From: JAHDCE01 sp051275765
GTDB lineage: Bacteria; Bacteroidota; Bacteroidia; Chitinophagales; Saprospiraceae
Length of the DNA stretch: 7,669 nucleotides
NCBI GenBank assembly: GCA_051275765.1
Contig: JBNMOV010000236.1
Span: 1 to 7,669 of the forward strand
Reading direction: 5' to 3'
The notes beneath the pieces are model-generated. The model was not told where the DNA came from, made no database searches, and saw only the letters and a list, made by a program, of their open reading frames with translations. Below, piece by piece: positions 6,455 through 7,669 of the stretch (the first letter of the stretch is position 1; every line of letters starts with the position of its first letter). The position numbers and the translations under genes are program-made.

Positions 6455-7184
6455 TGTTCAATTGCTTTAAAATTTCATACCGTTTTTCGAGCAAGGCAAT
6501 TCTTGCTTGATTTTTGGAATTGATTTTTGATTTATATTTTGTGTAATCTTTTGCTTTACTAAAATTCTTAGTTGTTGTAGATTTTTTTTTATCTTCAGAT
6601 TTTGCCATGTTTTCTCTGGAGGTCAAATTTACTGTTTTCAATATAAAATCAGTATTAGATTTTTCTCCTAAGAATGTTAGCATTTGCTCTAATTGACTTC
6701 TTTTATCCTCTACTAAATTTTCATAAAAAACAACTAAGCCTTGTTGATTTTTATTATTTTGTTCACAAAGTATTAAATGACTTTCGTAATGTTCTATTCC
6801 TTTTTCATGATGAATAAAATCATTGATATGATCAAAATGTAAGGCTGAACTTCTATTGTAATATTCGTAGGCTGAACAAAGGGAATCATACGGGTTTCGA
6901 ATGATTCTCATGACTTTATTCTGAGGGTATGATTTAAATCCTAAATGTGACTTAATCAAAAGTGGACGAGTTGCTTTATTACAATTTCCTTTGCCTAATT
7001 CAGGCATTTTCTCATTCACTATATCGTGTAAGACAGAAGTACTTTCTCCTTTTTCAAGTCTAAAATAATTGTAAATCATCATCCTACACAACGTAGACCC
7101 AGCTTTGGGGAAAGATGAAATAATATAAGGTCGTTTTAAGAGAATAACTAAAAAATCTGATATGTATTTAAAGTATCTTTTCAT
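6444..7184 (-). CDS. PAPS-dependent sulfotransferase (cytosolic SULT-like)
   Basis: 246 aa. It resembles the classical sulfotransferase fold that moves sulfate from 3'-phosphoadenosine-5'-phosphosulfate to a hydroxyl. Visible: the 5'-phosphosulfate loop SSFPKAGSTLCRMMI (23-37, with K27), IKSH (78-81) whose H81 fits the catalytic base position of the KTH motif, the 3'-phosphate site RIIRNPYDSLCSAYEYY (93-109, R96 and S101), YENLVED (154-160), FLG (171-173) and SRENMAKSE (189-197), which matches the conserved segment before the last PAPS-contact loop. The usual RKGxxGDW loop is degenerate (about KNFSKAKDYTKY, 206-217), so activity is probable but not certain. There is no strong export signal: a mildly hydrophobic FLVILL (11-16) sits just before the catalytic core. 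In a polysaccharide cluster the acceptor is probably a sugar of the repeat unit (inference). Nine bases separate it from the upstream sulfotransferase, and it overlaps the GT4 gene by 11. An A9 run lies at 6582-6590. Confidence 0.85.
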   Translation of the reverse strand: MKRYFKYISDFLVILLKRPYIISSFPKAGSTLCRMMIYNYFRLEKGESTSVLHDIVNEKMPELGKGNCNKATRPLLIKSHLGFKSYPQNKVMRIIRNPYDSLCSAYEYYNRSSALHFDHINDFIHHEKGIEHYESHLILCEQNNKNQQGLVVFYENLVEDKRSQLEQMLTFLGEKSNTDFILKTVNLTSRENMAKSEDKKKSTTTKNFSKAKDYTKYKSKINSKNQARIALLEKRYEILKQLNSGR

Positions 7185-7193
7185 AGATAAAGT

Positions 7194-7669
7194 TTAAATA
7201 TCAGTTTTATATCCTAACCACTTCATCGTTGGTTCTATATGTTTTCTAATCTGTTCGATTTCTTTTTCGTTGTTTGGTTTTCTTCTAGTATTCGCTATTT
7301 CTGGTTGAAATTTATCTTTAAAATATGTCTCTATAGTTATTGTATCTTCTAGTTCTAAAAAATTAGTTATTTTTTTTACTAATGCCCAATCCAATTTTTC
7401 TAACCTCACCTCCATATATTTATCTTCTGGAAGTTTTCGTCCATCTTTACAGGCCAATTCTACGCAAGATTTCCATTGTAAAGCACAGAGTTCTAATAGA
7501 TCTAGTTCTTTGTAAAGTTTATCCATTTCTGGTAATCGTGGCCCCCAATAAACTGTTGACTTTATTCCTATTTTATTTCCTATTCTGGCTAGTAGCTCTT
7601 TAGCATAATAAGGAATTTGGGTCCAGTGTATTTCCTTGAGTCTTTGTTGGAGAATATTTTCTCCTGATT
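7194..7669 (-). CDS. sulfotransferase, C-terminal part (gene runs off the right edge)
   Basis: The frame is open from the stop at 7194-7196 to the window end. Reading past the internal Met at 7526 adds 47 more codons without a stop, giving at least 158 residues; the true start and the PAPS-binding N-terminus lie outside. Recognisable family blocks are VYWGPRLPEMDKL followed by LLELCALQWKSCVE, as in polysaccharide-cluster sulfotransferases (Sulfotransfer_3-like) that read WGPR...LLE-CA-QW. Next come the YMEVRLEKL block, equivalent to RYEDL, and ITNFLELED, equivalent to the I-x2-FLGL helix. The end has the usual NTRRKP...EKEIEQIRKHIEPTMKWLGY layout. The call rests on this C-terminal pattern only; catalytic residues are not visible. 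It differs from the SULT-like enzyme downstream, so two distinct sulfation steps are implied. Spacing of 9 bp to that gene indicates one operon. Confidence 0.75.
   Translation of the reverse strand, partial: SGENILQQRLKEIHWTQIPYYAKELLARIGNKIGIKSTVYWGPRLPEMDKLYKELDLLELCALQWKSCVELACKDGRKLPEDKYMEVRLEKLDWALVKKITNFLELEDTITIETYFKDKFQPEIANTRRKPNNEKEIEQIRKHIEPTMKWLGYKTDI

Noticed and set aside
7194..7526. A complete 110-aa protein starting at the Met at 7526.
   Set aside because: The frame continues open upstream to the window edge, and the added residues (WGPR block) belong to the same sulfotransferase family, so this Met is internal.

Overview
The window reads as part of a surface-polysaccharide (capsule/exopolysaccharide) gene cluster from a bacterium of the phylum Bacteroidota. 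Evidence for the phylum: the DNA is AT-rich, most start codons lack an obvious Shine-Dalgarno sequence, one gene encodes a RemB/Wzi-type outer-membrane barrel typical of that phylum, and the sugar-nucleotide enzymes resemble Bacteroidota forms. This rests on recognising protein families by eye, so the genus is unknown.

All seven genes lie on the minus strand, so transcription runs from high to low coordinates. In that order: (1) the C-terminal part of a sulfotransferase cut by the right edge (7194-7669); (2) a complete PAPS-dependent sulfotransferase (6444-7184); (3) a GT4 glycosyltransferase with a GTG start (5459-6454); (4) a 101-bp gap holding a small hairpin; (5) a GT2 glycosyltransferase (4605-5357); (6) an outer-membrane barrel of the Wzi/RemB type (2941-4608); (7) gmd, GDP-mannose 4,6-dehydratase (1824-2936); (8) a 173-bp gap with a nested inverted-repeat structure and an 8-bp-period repeat; (9) a fusion of GDP-L-fucose synthase (fcl) with a type II mannose-6-phosphate isomerase cupin (205-1650). 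After the fusion gene come another 8-bp-period repeat and a long stem-loop up to the left edge. Apart from the two gaps, genes overlap or lie within 10 bp, which suggests an operon.

How the genes fit together (inference): the isomerase domain would make mannose-6-phosphate. Phosphomannomutase and GDP-mannose pyrophosphorylase, not in this window, would make GDP-mannose. Gmd and the Fcl domain would convert it to GDP-L-fucose. The two glycosyltransferases would build a repeat unit, the sulfotransferases would add sulfate from PAPS, and the barrel would help present the polymer at the outer membrane. The predicted product is a sulfated, fucose-containing surface glycan, the kind of polymer expected of a marine bacterium. 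No polymerase, flippase or recognisable fucosyltransferase is present here.

The most unusual items are the in-frame Fcl-PMI fusion with a credible internal start, the octamer-period repeats on both sides of that gene, and the nested dyad structure in its leader. The right-hand genes (about 5.4-7.7 kb) look more AT-rich and homopolymer-rich than the nucleotide-sugar genes. This fits the usual pattern of a conserved sugar-nucleotide end and a variable glycosyltransferase end.
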